A stretch of 64,000 bases of DNA from Crystallibacter permensis (GCF_025960875.1 NZ_JAODLR010000006.1:186001-250000), one strand, 5' to 3'; positions 53,261-62,395 are shown, counted from the stretch's first letter. Notes: generated from the letters alone by a model not told the origin. Program-made: numbers and translations.

Positions 53261-53902
53261 ATGGATTTTTCCTCTGCCCAGCTTTACCTTTGCACCGACT
53301 CCCGCCGCGACCGCGGAGACTTCGAGCAGTTCCTGGATGCCGCATACTCCGGCGGTGTGGACATCATCCAGTTGCGGGACAAGTCCCTCGATGCCGCCGA
53401 AGAGCTGGAGCTGCTCGGCGTGCTCGCCGACGTTGCCGCCCGTCATTCGAAGCCGTGGTCCGTCAATGACAGGGCGGATCTGGCTGCGGTGGCCGCGGCG
53501 CCGGTCTTCCACGTCGGCCAGCAGGACCTGCCGCCGGCCGCGGCGCGGTCGGTGCTTGGCCCCACGGCCGCAATCGGCCGCTCTACCCACACTCCGGAAC
53601 AGGCCGCAGCTGCCCTGGCCGATGACGCCCTGGACTATTTCTGCACCGGGCCGCTCTGGGCTACCCCTACCAAGCCGGGCAGGGCCGCCGTCGGTCTTCA
53701 GCTGGTGGAGTTTACTGCCGCCCAGCAGGCGCAGACGGGTTCCGGCAAGCCGTGGTTTGCGATCGGCGGCATCGATCTGGACAACATCGGCCAGGTGACG
53801 GATGCCGGAGCCAAACGCGTCGTCGTCGTCCGTGCCGTCACCGATGCCGATGATCCGGCCGAGGCCGCCCGCGCGCTGAAGTCAGCGCTGCCGCCGCTGT
53901 AA
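53261..53902 (+). CDS. thiE: thiamine-phosphate synthase ThiE
   Basis: ThiE joins the thiazole and pyrimidine halves to thiamine phosphate. The 213-residue TIM barrel has the signatures [22 protein letters not shown] and [12 protein letters not shown], followed by [13 protein letters not shown], then [16 protein letters not shown] and [11 protein letters not shown]. The ATG at 53261 follows CATTAT by 10 nt; an ATG at 53249 would add four residues. No ribosome site is seen for either. It is divergent from thiO and lies outside the riboswitch. Confidence 0.94.
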   Translation: MDFSSAQLYLCTDSRRDRGDFEQFLDAAYSGGVDIIQLRDKSLDAAEELELLGVLADVAARHSKPWSVNDRADLAAVAAAPVFHVGQQDLPPAAARSVLGPTAAIGRSTHTPEQAAAALADDALDYFCTGPLWATPTKPGRAAVGLQLVEFTAAQQAQTGSGKPWFAIGGIDLDNIGQVTDAGAKRVVVVRAVTDADDPAEAARALKSALPPL

Positions 53903-53908
53903 CCGCTG

Positions 53909-53924
53909 GTCCGGCCGGCCGGAC
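53909..53924. repeat. GC palindrome between convergent thiE and ferritin-like genes
   Basis: GTCCGGCCGGCCGGAC is a perfect 16-bp palindrome 7 bp after the thiE stop. It may act as a weak bidirectional terminator. No T run follows. Confidence 0.35.
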
Positions 53925-53935
53925 AGACTGAACTT

Positions 53936-54643
53936 TCAGGCGGTCAGGCCCAGGGCATTCATCCGGCGGGAATGGTTCCGGGTCAGTTCCGCGAAGAGTT
54001 TCGCGGTGACGGCCTGCTGGGAGGAAGGTTCGTCCAGTCCCAGCAGGGCGCCCAGGAAAGCGCGTTCAATCCCGATGCGCTGCGCCTGCGTCAGCGCCTC
54101 GCCGACCAGCCGCCGGCCCCACAGGGCCAGCCTCGAGGCCAGCCGCTCATCATGCTCCAGCGCCCTGCGCAGCCGGGCGGTGAGCAAGACCAGCTGGTCC
54201 CCGTTTTCCTTGATCCTGGACACCAGCGCACGCGTATCGGGATCCAGCCGGTCGGCGATCGCACGGTAGAAATCCCCCGAAACGGCATCGGTGACGTAGG
54301 CCTTCATCAACGATTCGTACCAATCCCCGGGCCGCGTCCGCTCGTGGAACGCGTCGACCGACGCCTGGAAGGGCGCCATGGCGGCCTGGACGTCGACACC
54401 GAGGCGCGCCAGCTCGGCGCTGACAAGTTCAAAGTGCCCGAATTCGATGACGGCGAGGCGCCCGAGATCAGCGCGGTCTTTCAACGTCGGGGAGAACCGT
54501 GCATCCGAGGAGAATCGCTCAAAGGCAGACAGCTCTCCGTAGGCCATGACGCCATAAAGATCGATGACATGCTGCAGATGTTCCGTTCCTGTCCCGTTGC
54601 TGGTGGTCGGACGATCAGCGGGGAAGGGTCTTTTGGAGCTCAT
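53936..54643 (-). CDS. ferritin-like fold protein (MiaE-like, actinobacterial)
   Basis: The 235-residue all-helical protein carries spaced metal-ligand residues such as YGELSAFERF, VIEFGHFELV and later H/E-containing helices. It matches the ferritin-like family related to the tRNA hydroxylase MiaE. In the family a di-iron centre is expected; activity in Actinobacteria is unproven. The ATG at 54643 is supported by TAGGGT 7 nt upstream. It is divergent from the RNB ribonuclease, 51 bp apart. Confidence 0.85.
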   Translation of the reverse strand: MSSKRPFPADRPTTSNGTGTEHLQHVIDLYGVMAYGELSAFERFSSDARFSPTLKDRADLGRLAVIEFGHFELVSAELARLGVDVQAAMAPFQASVDAFHERTRPGDWYESLMKAYVTDAVSGDFYRAIADRLDPDTRALVSRIKENGDQLVLLTARLRRALEHDERLASRLALWGRRLVGEALTQAQRIGIERAFLGALLGLDEPSSQQAVTAKLFAELTRNHSRRMNALGLTA

Positions 54644-54650
54644 GAACACC

Positions 54651-54656
54651 ACCCTA
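54651..54656 (-). promoter_or_regulatory. -10 box of leaderless promoter for ferritin-like gene
   Basis: TAGGGT on the minus strand lies 7 nt before the ATG at 54643. Confidence 0.5.
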
Positions 54657-54682
54657 ACGCCCCACCTGCGGCGCTCTGGCGA

Positions 54683-54688
54683 TAGGCT
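54683..54688 (+). promoter_or_regulatory. -10 box of leaderless promoter for RNB ribonuclease gene
   Basis: TAGGCT lies 6 nt before the GTG at 54695, with no ribosome site. The back-to-back box of the ferritin-like gene is 26 bp away. Confidence 0.55.
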
Positions 54689-54694
54689 GGGCCT

Positions 54695-56179
54695 GTGCCG
54701 TATTCACACGTTGACGCCAAAGTTAATGAATCGCAGCATCTGCTCGCCCGTGTGCTGAGGGAACTGCGCACTGAGCTGGAACTTCCCGCGGCGTTCTGCC
54801 CTTCGGTCCTCGCAGAGGCCGAGAAGGCTGTGGCGGAACAGTCCATGCCTGCCGTGGACCTGACCGGGCTGGACTTCGTCACCATTGATCCACCAAGCTC
54901 CACCGACCTGGACCAGGCGATGTATATCGAGCGCGACGGCGAGGGCTACCGGCTCTGGTACGCCATCGCCGATGTTCCCGCTTTTGTTGCTCCCGGCGGT
55001 GAACTTGATGCTGAGACGCGGCGTCGCGGCCAGACCATCTACGCTCCCGATGGACGCATCCCGCTGCACCCGCCGGTGATCAGCGAAGACGCCGGCAGCC
55101 TCCTCCCGGACCAGGACCGCAGCGCTTTCGTGTGGGAATTCGAGCTCGGCGCCGCCGCCGTTGTCAGTACCGTGTCGCTGCGACGGGCCAGGATGCGCAG
55201 CCGCGCCAAGCTGAACTACGAACAGGTCCAGCAGGACATTGATTCCGGCGAAGCACCGGTCTACCTGCAGCTGCTCAAGGAAGTAGGGCTCAAGCGCATC
55301 GAGCTGGAGCGGCAGCGCGGCGGCGCGAGCCTGAACCTTCCGGATGAGGAAATAGCCCATGACGGCCGCCATTACTTCATCGTGGCGCGGCCGGCACGGC
55401 CGGTCGAGGATTGGAACGCCCAGATTTCGTTGATGACCGGCATGGCGGCGGCGGAAATCATGCTTGAGGGCAAGGTAGGAATCCTGCGCACCATGCGCGC
55501 TCCGGACGAGGAGTCGGAGGCCCGCTTCCGCCGCCAGACCAAGGCGCTGGGCCATCCCTGGCCGGAGGGGATTGCCTATGGCGAATATCTCCGCGGGCTC
55601 GATACCGCGGATCCGAAACAGCTGGCGTTGATGGACGCCGCCGGATCGCTGTTCCGCGGCGCCGGCTACACACCGTTCGACGGCGAGGTGCCGCAGGAGC
55701 AGACCCAGGCCGCGATCGCTGCACCGTACGCCCACACCACCGCGCCGCTGCGCCGCCTGGTGGACCGCTTTGTCCTGGTCATCTGCGAAGCGCTCTGCGC
55801 CAAGACAGAGGTGCCGGGCTGGGCCCGGCAGGCCTTGCCTGAGCTCCCCCAACTGATGGCGGCCGCGGACCAGCTGTCCGGACGGCTGGAACGTGCGGCA
55901 CTGGACGCGGTGGAAGCGGCCCTGCTCAGCCACCGGGTGGGCGAGGAATTCGGCGCCGTGGTTATCTCGGCCCGTAATTCGAACAACCACTCGAACCACA
56001 ATGCCAACGGAAATGGCCGCCAGGAAGCCGTACCGCGCGGCACTATCCAAATCAGTGATCCCGCTGTCAGTGCGCGTTGCGACGGCGAACTGCAGGCTGG
56101 CACTGCCATCAGGGCCCGCTTGGTCGAGGCCGATATCGAGAAGCGCACCGTCCGGTTCGAGCTGATCAGTCCGGCCTGA
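54695..56179 (+). CDS. RNB-domain exoribonuclease (RNase II/R family)
   Basis: The 494-residue protein contains the catalytic RNB domain with the four-Asp motif in TIDPPSSTDLDQAM and the downstream YTPFDGEVPQEQTQAAIAAPYAHTTAPLRRLVDR. It lacks the usual N-terminal cold-shock RNA-binding domains and is shorter than RNase R. It degrades RNA 3' to 5'. The C-terminus has an S1-like remnant around ISDPAVSARCDGELQAGTAIRARLVEAD. The start is a leaderless GTG. Confidence 0.92.
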   Translation: MPYSHVDAKVNESQHLLARVLRELRTELELPAAFCPSVLAEAEKAVAEQSMPAVDLTGLDFVTIDPPSSTDLDQAMYIERDGEGYRLWYAIADVPAFVAPGGELDAETRRRGQTIYAPDGRIPLHPPVISEDAGSLLPDQDRSAFVWEFELGAAAVVSTVSLRRARMRSRAKLNYEQVQQDIDSGEAPVYLQLLKEVGLKRIELERQRGGASLNLPDEEIAHDGRHYFIVARPARPVEDWNAQISLMTGMAAAEIMLEGKVGILRTMRAPDEESEARFRRQTKALGHPWPEGIAYGEYLRGLDTADPKQLALMDAAGSLFRGAGYTPFDGEVPQEQTQAAIAAPYAHTTAPLRRLVDRFVLVICEALCAKTEVPGWARQALPELPQLMAAADQLSGRLERAALDAVEAALLSHRVGEEFGAVVISARNSNNHSNHNANGNGRQEAVPRGTIQISDPAVSARCDGELQAGTAIRARLVEADIEKRTVRFELISPA

Positions 56180-56478
56180 ACGGTCCGCGCGGCCGCGTCA
56201 CGCAGACGGCCGGCAGCCGATTTGCTCCCAGCCGGTAGACTGGACATGTAGAACTGGATGCCCGGTCGTTGATTGTTAGTAAATTTCATCAACAGATCCG
56301 CACCTACGCGATCTTTAACCCGCCGGCATGGCCACGATGGCCTGCACCGGCACGCAGTTGTTAGCCCGCGATCGGCTTCCACTGGCTGCGTCACGCAACC
56401 GGACAGTTCCGCACGGCCGTCAGATGACCGTGTCGTTGAGCACCGGGGCCCAGGCGCCTTATTTTGAATGGTATTTAA
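56180..56478 (+). other. 299-bp noncoding leader region before the DEAD-box gene
   Basis: No gene is supported here. A TAGACT box at 56236-56241 could start transcription near 56248 and give a leader of about 230 nt. Such a leader is long for a window where many genes are leaderless. It is AT-richer just before the start (TATTTTGAATGG). I found no known riboswitch pattern. Confidence 0.4.
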
Positions 56479-58194
56479 TTGAACACTGAGAATTCCCTCG
56501 TGGACCAGAACAACCTGCTCCATGCGGAAAACAGCCTTGAAGAAATCGAAGTCGAGGCCAGCCTCGCTTCCGACGAGCGTCCGCATGAGATTCCGCAGCA
56601 GACCTTCGCAGACTTCAACGTCCGCGCCGACATCGTCCGCTCGCTCTTCGACGCCGGCATCACGCACCCTTTCCCGATCCAGTCCATGACCCTGCCCGTG
56701 GCACTCGACGGCCACGACATCATCGGCCAGGCGAAGACCGGCACCGGCAAGACCCTGGGCTTCGGCATTCCCGCGCTGCAGCGCGTCGTCGGTCCTGAAG
56801 ACGACGGCTACGACAAGCTGCCCGTCCCCGGCGCCCCGCAGGCGCTCGTCATCGTTCCGACCCGCGAGCTTGCCGTGCAGGTGGCCAAGGACCTCACCAC
56901 CGCTTCGCGCTACCGCAACGCGCGCATCGCCACCATCTATGGCGGCCGTGCCTACGAGCCGCAGACCGAGATGCTGGCCAAGGGCGTCGAAGTGGTTGTC
57001 GGAACGCCGGGCCGTTTGATCGACCTGCACCGGCAGAAGCACCTGAACCTGAAGAACGTGCGCATCGTGATCCTCGACGAGGCGGATGAAATGCTGGACC
57101 TGGGCTTCTTGCCCGATGTCGAAACGCTGATCGCCGCCACCCCTGCCATCCGGCAGACCATGCTCTTCTCCGCCACCATGCCCGGCCCCGTTGTCGCCAT
57201 GGCGCGCCGCTACATGACGCAGCCGACGCACATCCGCGCCGCGGACCCGGACGACGAGGGCATCACCAAGAAGGACATTCGCCAGGTCATCTACCGTGCG
57301 CACAACCTGGACAAGACCGAGGTTGTCTCCCGGATCCTGCAGTCCCGCGGCCGCGGCCGGACCATCATTTTCACCAAGACCAAGCGCACCGCCGCCAAGG
57401 TCTCCGAAGAACTGATTGACCGCGGATTCGCCGCCGGCGCCATCCACGGCGACCTGGGCCAGGGTGCCCGCGAACAGGCGCTGCGTGCCTTCCGCAGCGA
57501 CAAGGTAGACGTGCTCGTTGCCACCGATGTCGCTGCCCGCGGTATCGACGTCGACGACGTTACCCACGTGATCAACTACCAGTGCCCGGAAGACGAGAAG
57601 ACCTACTTGCACCGCGTGGGCCGCACCGGCCGTGCCGGCAACAAGGGCACCGCGGTCACGTTCGTGGACTGGGACGATGTTCCCCGCTGGGGGCTCATCA
57701 ACAAGGCCCTGGGCCTGGACCAGCCGGAGCCGGTGGAAACCTACTCCTCTTCTCCGCACCTGTTCACGGATCTGGACATTCCCGAGGGAACCAAGGGCCG
57801 CCTGCCCCGTAACCAGCGCAAGCTCGCGGGCATCGACGCCGAAGAACTTGAAGACCTCGGCGAAACCGGCAAGAAGCACGGCGGACGTGATTCCGGCCGC
57901 CAGGGCGGCCGTGGCTCCGAACGCGATGGCAGCCGCGGCCGCGGCGAAGGCCGTTCCGAAGGCGGATCCAGTGCGACCGAACCTTCCGACGCAAGCCGCC
58001 GGCGCCGTCGTCGTTCGTCCGGAACCGAGGAAACTGCCGGCCGTACGGCCACCGAGCGCCCGGCCCAGGCCGAGAACACTACCAAGACCGAGGGTGAAAG
58101 TGCCCGTCCGCGCCGCAGCCGCAGCCGTACCCGGCGGCGCAACGGCGAAGTGGTCAACGCACCGGATGCCGCCGGCGCCGGCAACACGGAATAA
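56479..58194 (+). CDS. DEAD-box RNA helicase
   Basis: The 571-residue helicase has a Q motif (FPIQSMTLPVAL), AKTGTGKT, PTRELAVQ, VGTPGRLIDL, LDEADEMLDLGF and SATMPG. The second RecA domain has IIFTKTKRTAAKVSEEL, DVAARGIDVDDVTHVINY and HRVGRTGRAG. The last 140 residues are a basic Arg/Gly/Ser-rich RNA-binding tail. It remodels RNA, likely in cold or ribosome assembly. The start is probably the TTG at 56479; a GTG at 56500 is possible, and neither has a good ribosome site. Confidence 0.92.
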   Translation: MNTENSLVDQNNLLHAENSLEEIEVEASLASDERPHEIPQQTFADFNVRADIVRSLFDAGITHPFPIQSMTLPVALDGHDIIGQAKTGTGKTLGFGIPALQRVVGPEDDGYDKLPVPGAPQALVIVPTRELAVQVAKDLTTASRYRNARIATIYGGRAYEPQTEMLAKGVEVVVGTPGRLIDLHRQKHLNLKNVRIVILDEADEMLDLGFLPDVETLIAATPAIRQTMLFSATMPGPVVAMARRYMTQPTHIRAADPDDEGITKKDIRQVIYRAHNLDKTEVVSRILQSRGRGRTIIFTKTKRTAAKVSEELIDRGFAAGAIHGDLGQGAREQALRAFRSDKVDVLVATDVAARGIDVDDVTHVINYQCPEDEKTYLHRVGRTGRAGNKGTAVTFVDWDDVPRWGLINKALGLDQPEPVETYSSSPHLFTDLDIPEGTKGRLPRNQRKLAGIDAEELEDLGETGKKHGGRDSGRQGGRGSERDGSRGRGEGRSEGGSSATEPSDASRRRRRRSSGTEETAGRTATERPAQAENTTKTEGESARPRRSRSRTRRRNGEVVNAPDAAGAGNTE

Positions 58195-58232
58195 CCGGCA
58201 GCACCGGACGAGAAACGGATACCTCTTCAGTT

Positions 58233-59138
58233 ATGGCGGAGACTGTCTCCGGGCACGGGCCCGGCTCTTTGTGGTCGCCGGACGGCGGCAATCTGGTGGT
58301 GCACGCGGACAACGCGGAGTTCCTGCCGACGCTGCCGGACGGCGCCTTCACGCTCATCTACGTCGACCCGCCGTTTAACACCGGCCGGTCCCAGCGGCGG
58401 CAGCAGCTGTCCATGGTCCGCAGCGCCGACGGCGAGGGCGACCGGGTGGGATTCCAGGGCCGCTCCTACCAGACCATCAAGGGCATGCTCTCCAGCTACG
58501 ATGATGCGTTCGATGACTACTGGTCCTTCCTTGAGCCCAGGCTGGCCGAGGCGTGGCGGCTGCTCGCCGACGACGGCACGCTGTATTTGCACCTGGACTA
58601 CCGCGAGGTGCACTACGCCAAGGTGCTGCTGGATGCCCTTTTCGGCCGCGAGTCCTTCCTGAACGAAATCATCTGGGCCTACGATTACGGCGGCCGCGCG
58701 AAAAACCGCTGGCCGGCCAAGCACGACAACATCCTGGTCTACGTGAAGAACCCTCGCACCTACCACTTCGACAATGCCGAGGTGGACCGCGAGCCTTATA
58801 TGGCCCCGGGTCTGGTCACCGCGGAGAAGGCTGCCCGAGGCAAACTTCCCACCGACGTCTGGTGGCATACCATCGTCTCGCCCACAGGCAAGGAAAAGAC
58901 CGGCTACCCCACGCAGAAGCCCGAGGGCCTGCTCCGGCGCGTTGTCGCCGCCAGCAGCCGCAAGGACGACTGGGTGCTGGACTTCTTTGCCGGTTCGGGC
59001 ACTCTCGGCGCAGTGGCGGGACAGCTGGGACGGCGCTTTGTCTGCGTGGACCAGAACCCGCAGGCCATCGAGGTCATGGACAAGCGGCTCTCGCCCCAGG
59101 CTTCTGTAGTGCGGCCCGGAACAGCACCCGCACCTTAG
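58233..59138 (+). CDS. orphan beta-class DNA methyltransferase
   Basis: The 301-residue protein has the catalytic motif DPPFNTG at 45-51 ahead of the AdoMet motif FAGSGT at about 251, the beta-class order of amino-methyltransferases (N6-adenine or N4-cytosine). KTGYPTQKPEGLL precedes the AdoMet motif. No restriction endonuclease or specificity gene is adjacent, so it is an orphan enzyme, probably epigenetic or housekeeping. It follows the DEAD-box gene by 38 bp and ends before a strong terminator. Confidence 0.88.
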   Translation: MAETVSGHGPGSLWSPDGGNLVVHADNAEFLPTLPDGAFTLIYVDPPFNTGRSQRRQQLSMVRSADGEGDRVGFQGRSYQTIKGMLSSYDDAFDDYWSFLEPRLAEAWRLLADDGTLYLHLDYREVHYAKVLLDALFGRESFLNEIIWAYDYGGRAKNRWPAKHDNILVYVKNPRTYHFDNAEVDREPYMAPGLVTAEKAARGKLPTDVWWHTIVSPTGKEKTGYPTQKPEGLLRRVVAASSRKDDWVLDFFAGSGTLGAVAGQLGRRFVCVDQNPQAIEVMDKRLSPQASVVRPGTAPAP

Positions 59139-59175
59139 GACCTGAACATTCACCAAGCCTGCGTGCTGCAGGCAT

Positions 59176-59220
59176 AACAAAGGCGGCCGGACAGTTTTGA
59201 ACTGTCCGGCCGCCTTTGTT
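59176..59220. terminator. strong bidirectional terminator
   Basis: A 21-bp perfect stem (AACAAAGGCGGCCGGACAGTT and its complement) closes a TTG loop, with flanking A and T runs. It serves the methyltransferase gene and the convergent transporter pair. Confidence 0.85.
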
Positions 59221-59232
59221 GGCAGCGGATCG

Positions 59233-59367
59233 CTAAATTATGGAGCGGCCCTCTCTACGGGCCTCGACCCAGTCACGGAAGAATCCCTTGCAGATCATGA
59301 ACAGGGTTCCGCCGACGATCACCGGCCACATCAGTACGTAAATGGTCAAAAGCATGGTGCTATCCAT
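59233..59367 (-). CDS. putative transporter small subunit (44 residues)
   Basis: This tiny protein has a single membrane helix (about residues 5-25) followed by an amphipathic basic tail ending EARREGRSII. It matches the small-subunit family that accompanies SSS transporters. It starts 11 bp after the transporter stop with AAAGGAGACACCA upstream, so it is clearly translated. It is below the size threshold of usual gene finding. Confidence 0.85.
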   Translation of the reverse strand: MDSTMLLTIYVLMWPVIVGGTLFMICKGFFRDWVEARREGRSII

Positions 59368-59378
59368 TGGTGTCTCCT

Positions 59379-61079
59379 TTACTTTCCGGTGCCGCTTCCA
59401 GCGGTGCCGGCAGCGGTAGCGTCGAGTTCCGGTTCCGTCTCGGGATCCGTGTCGTAATCGCCGATGCGCTGCTTGATCAGATCGAAGTCGAAGTCCTGCT
59501 TGCTGCGCACCGACATGGCGAAGCAGATCACGGTACTGACGGCGTAGGCCACCAGCGAACCGGTCAGGACCGTGTAATCATGCAGGAAGCCAATGACGAA
59601 CGGTGCCGCAACCAGCGCGCCAAGGGCACCGATGATCCTGGCCGCCTTGAGCCCGAAGAAGCCGAAGGACATCAGTCCGAGCACAACGCCGATGCCCACC
59701 ACGGAGACCACGTCGAAGACGATGCCGGTGGCGCCGTCCATCGGGAACCACTCGAAGCGGACCGGGATGAAGACGGCCAGTGCAGCCAGCACCGAAACGG
59801 TGAACGCCTTGTTGGTGACCTTGCCCCAGTAGAAGCTGGCGATCACCGGGAAGACCAGCGCGCCCCACAGTGCGCCAACGAAGACCAGCAGGTCGAGAAT
59901 GTTCATCTGTCCGCTGGCGAAATACAGCGCAGCGGCGGTGGCAACGATCATGGTGATGCGTCCGACCATCAGCATGGTCTTCGGATTGGCTTTGCCCTTG
60001 GCAATGTTCTGGCCGTAGATGTCCGCCATCATGATCGAGGACAGCGCGGCCAGATCAGAGTCGGCCGTCGAAGACAGAGCGCCGATGATCATGATCAGGA
60101 AGACACCCAGCAGGATCGGCCCCAGGTAGGTGGAGGCCATCTGCGGAATCAGGTTGTTGGTGTCGCCGCCGGACGGTGAAATGCCCAGGTACAGCGCCAT
60201 GACGCCGAGCATGCCGATACCGATGATGGTGGCACCGTAACCGATCGTCGCGGTGACGAAGGTCTTCTTGATTAGATCCTCACGCACTGCGAAGAGCCGC
60301 TGGGCAATGGTCTGGTTGCCGATGGCGTAGGCCAGCACGGCGGCGATGTACGGCGCACCCTGGTTCAGGAATGCATCCGAGGAGAAGAAGTTGGATTGCT
60401 GCGGTGTCAGATTCGCCGCACCCTGGGCGAACATGTCGGGACCGCCGGCGGAGAAGAAGACCACCGGAATAATTACGACGACGGCGCCCAGCATGGCGAC
60501 GACCTGGGCAAAGTCCGTCATCACGGAAGCCCGGAAGCCGGACCACAGCGTGTAGAGCAGTACGCCGGCGGCAATCACGATGATGCCTTGGGAGAAGCTG
60601 AACGGTGACAGCAACGCAATCAGAGCACCGCCGGCGATGAAGTTCGAGGTGAGGCTGATGAGGCTCCCGACGACGTTCGAACCGGCCAGCATGAGTTGGC
60701 TGGAACGACCGTGTCGGGCATGCATAACCTCGGCGAGCGTATGGGCTTTTGGCGCTACCTTGCGGATGCGCTTGCCGAAGGGGTAGATGAACAGAATCAT
60801 CAGCGCGCCCCAAAGGCCGTAGTGGATCGGCCCCGAAATACCGTAGGTGTAGCCCGATGTTGCCGAGGCGTACATGGAGGACGCCCAGATCCAGGTCGCC
60901 GTCATGCTGGCCGCGGAAATACCGAAGCCGACTTTGTTGCCTGCGGTCATGTAACCGTCTGCGTTTTCCTTCTTTTTCCCGATGAGTGTGGACATCAGGA
61001 GTGTGCCGCCGTAAAACAGCACCAGCAGCAGGATTACTGTCCAACCGCTCAGTTGATAGAACTCCGCCTCAGGCGTCAT
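59379..61079 (-). CDS. sodium:solute symporter (SSS) family transporter
   Basis: The 566-residue protein has about 13 membrane helices, with SSS segments GYMTAGNKVGFGISAASMTATWIWASSMYASATSGYTYG, IIGALSSTADSDLAALSSIMMADIYG and GRITMIVATAAALYFA. It imports an organic solute with sodium. The substrate is not clear; urea or an amine-type compound is possible from sequence style. GAGGAGAGGAAACGA precedes the ATG. It forms a pair with the small subunit. Confidence 0.9.
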   Translation of the reverse strand: MTPEAEFYQLSGWTVILLLVLFYGGTLLMSTLIGKKKENADGYMTAGNKVGFGISAASMTATWIWASSMYASATSGYTYGISGPIHYGLWGALMILFIYPFGKRIRKVAPKAHTLAEVMHARHGRSSQLMLAGSNVVGSLISLTSNFIAGGALIALLSPFSFSQGIIVIAAGVLLYTLWSGFRASVMTDFAQVVAMLGAVVVIIPVVFFSAGGPDMFAQGAANLTPQQSNFFSSDAFLNQGAPYIAAVLAYAIGNQTIAQRLFAVREDLIKKTFVTATIGYGATIIGIGMLGVMALYLGISPSGGDTNNLIPQMASTYLGPILLGVFLIMIIGALSSTADSDLAALSSIMMADIYGQNIAKGKANPKTMLMVGRITMIVATAAALYFASGQMNILDLLVFVGALWGALVFPVIASFYWGKVTNKAFTVSVLAALAVFIPVRFEWFPMDGATGIVFDVVSVVGIGVVLGLMSFGFFGLKAARIIGALGALVAAPFVIGFLHDYTVLTGSLVAYAVSTVICFAMSVRSKQDFDFDLIKQRIGDYDTDPETEPELDATAAGTAGSGTGK

Positions 61080-61443
61080 TCGTTTCCTCTCCTCATGACA
61101 GGCTCACCGGGCACCTGCCAGATTCAACGCGCGCCGGCCGTCAAGGCTCTATTTCCACGTATCGTCCGGCGGTTCCTCGTCAAAAGGCCGCGGACATCTG
61201 AATCCGGTGATGGATTCGAGGCGCGCACTCCCGTCCGGCACGACGCCGGACCCAAAACAAGCTGCATTCGCTGCAGCATACAAAAAGCGGCCGGAATCCC
61301 TCCGCGCCGCCAAGGCAGTGGCTGTTCTTCAGCCGACCACGGGATTATTCATGCTTCCTACTTGTGCATTTCCGGCTCAAAGTCATCGGAACGTTGCTAC
61401 AAGCAAGCATCGTGCTTTCACGAGTTTAGCACCATTGCGGCTG
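61080..61443. other. intergenic region upstream of the SSS transporter, no gene seen
   Basis: The 364-bp region contains the ribosome site of the transporter (minus strand) and an inverted repeat at 61233-61251. I see no convincing promoter pair, RNA gene or coding frame. Confidence 0.5.
61233..61251. repeat. inverted repeat in the transporter upstream region
   Basis: GTCCGGC and GCCGGAC flank ACGAC, a 7-bp stem about 150 bp upstream of the transporter start. It could be an operator half-site pair or a hairpin. Confidence 0.35.
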
Positions 61444-62313
61444 TCAGCCGTTGTTTGTGTCCCGCTGCGGGAGGTAGGCGGCACTTCCCCTGCCCAGTTC
61501 GAGGATCCTTTCGAGCACCCGGACAGAGGTCGTATTCTCCCCCAGCCGGTTGGGTTTTCCCGCCCCGTGGTAGTCGCTGGATCCGGTAACCAGCAGCCCG
61601 TTTTCGGCGGCGAACCGCCGGAGCCACGCCTTGCCGTCCTCCGGATTGTCCCGGTGGTCAACCTCCACGCCGTCGAGCCCGGCGTCGATCATTTCGTGGA
61701 AGACTTCCTCATCGACAACCCTGCCGCGGCTGGAGGCCACGGGATGGGCGAAGACGGCCACGCCGCCCGCCTGCTTAATCAGTTCGACGGCGCGTGCGGG
61801 TTCCGGCGCGTAGTGCGTCATGTAATACCGCGACCGGGACGTCAGAATGTGGGCGAATGCCTCGCTGCGGTCGGAGACTATACCCGCCGCCACCAGAGCA
61901 TCAGCGATATGCGGACGCCCCACCGTTGCACCGTGGGCGGTATGGGCGTTGACGTCCGCCCATGAGATCGGATAGTCCTCCGCCAGCAGCTCGACCATCC
62001 GTTCCGCCCTTGTCAGCCGTGCGTCCCGGGCCTTGCCGATTTCCGCCAACAGCCCGGGGTGGGCAGGATCGTGCAGGTAGGCCAGGACGTGCACGCTGAT
62101 CCCCTGCACCGAGTGGCATGTCACTTCCATGCCGGGCACCAGCCCGATGCCGCACTCACGCGCAGCCGCGAAAGCGGGCTCCCAGCCCGCCGTCGAGTCG
62201 TGGTCGGTCAGCGCGACTACGTCCAGACCTGCAGCGGCAGCCGAACGTACGACGTCGGCGGGCGGTTGAGTGCCGTCCGAGACTGTGGAGTGTGCGTGCA
62301 GATCGATTCTCAC
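61444..62313 (-). CDS. PHP-domain phosphoesterase (TrpH/YciV-like)
   Basis: The 289-residue protein has DLHAHSTVSDGT, ALTDHD, PGMEVTC, TSRSRYYMTHYAP, and GSSDYHGAGK, the set of metal ligands of the PHP family. Related enzymes (RNase AM, cyclic phosphodiesterases) hydrolyse 5'-3' RNA fragments or nucleotides. The GTG start is preceded by TAGATT at 6 nt. It is divergent from the aminopeptidase gene. Confidence 0.9.
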   Translation of the reverse strand: MRIDLHAHSTVSDGTQPPADVVRSAAAAGLDVVALTDHDSTAGWEPAFAAARECGIGLVPGMEVTCHSVQGISVHVLAYLHDPAHPGLLAEIGKARDARLTRAERMVELLAEDYPISWADVNAHTAHGATVGRPHIADALVAAGIVSDRSEAFAHILTSRSRYYMTHYAPEPARAVELIKQAGGVAVFAHPVASSRGRVVDEEVFHEMIDAGLDGVEVDHRDNPEDGKAWLRRFAAENGLLVTGSSDYHGAGKPNRLGENTTSVRVLERILELGRGSAAYLPQRDTNNG

Positions 62314-62319
62314 GCCACT

Positions 62320-62325
62320 AATCTA
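62320..62325 (-). promoter_or_regulatory. -10 box of leaderless promoter for PHP gene
   Basis: TAGATT on the minus strand lies 6 nt before the GTG at 62313, with no ribosome site. Confidence 0.55.
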
Positions 62326-62395
62326 CCGCGCACCGGCACCGGAATGCTGTGCTGGAACGTTTGGCAGGGCTTCGCGCCGGTGAGACGATGGTTCG

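Noticed and set aside
55666-57879. Long open frame on the minus strand opposite the RNB and DEAD-box genes (737 codons)
   Set aside because: Both genes on the plus strand have full motif sets. The minus frame crosses the intergenic leader and has no recognisable domain.
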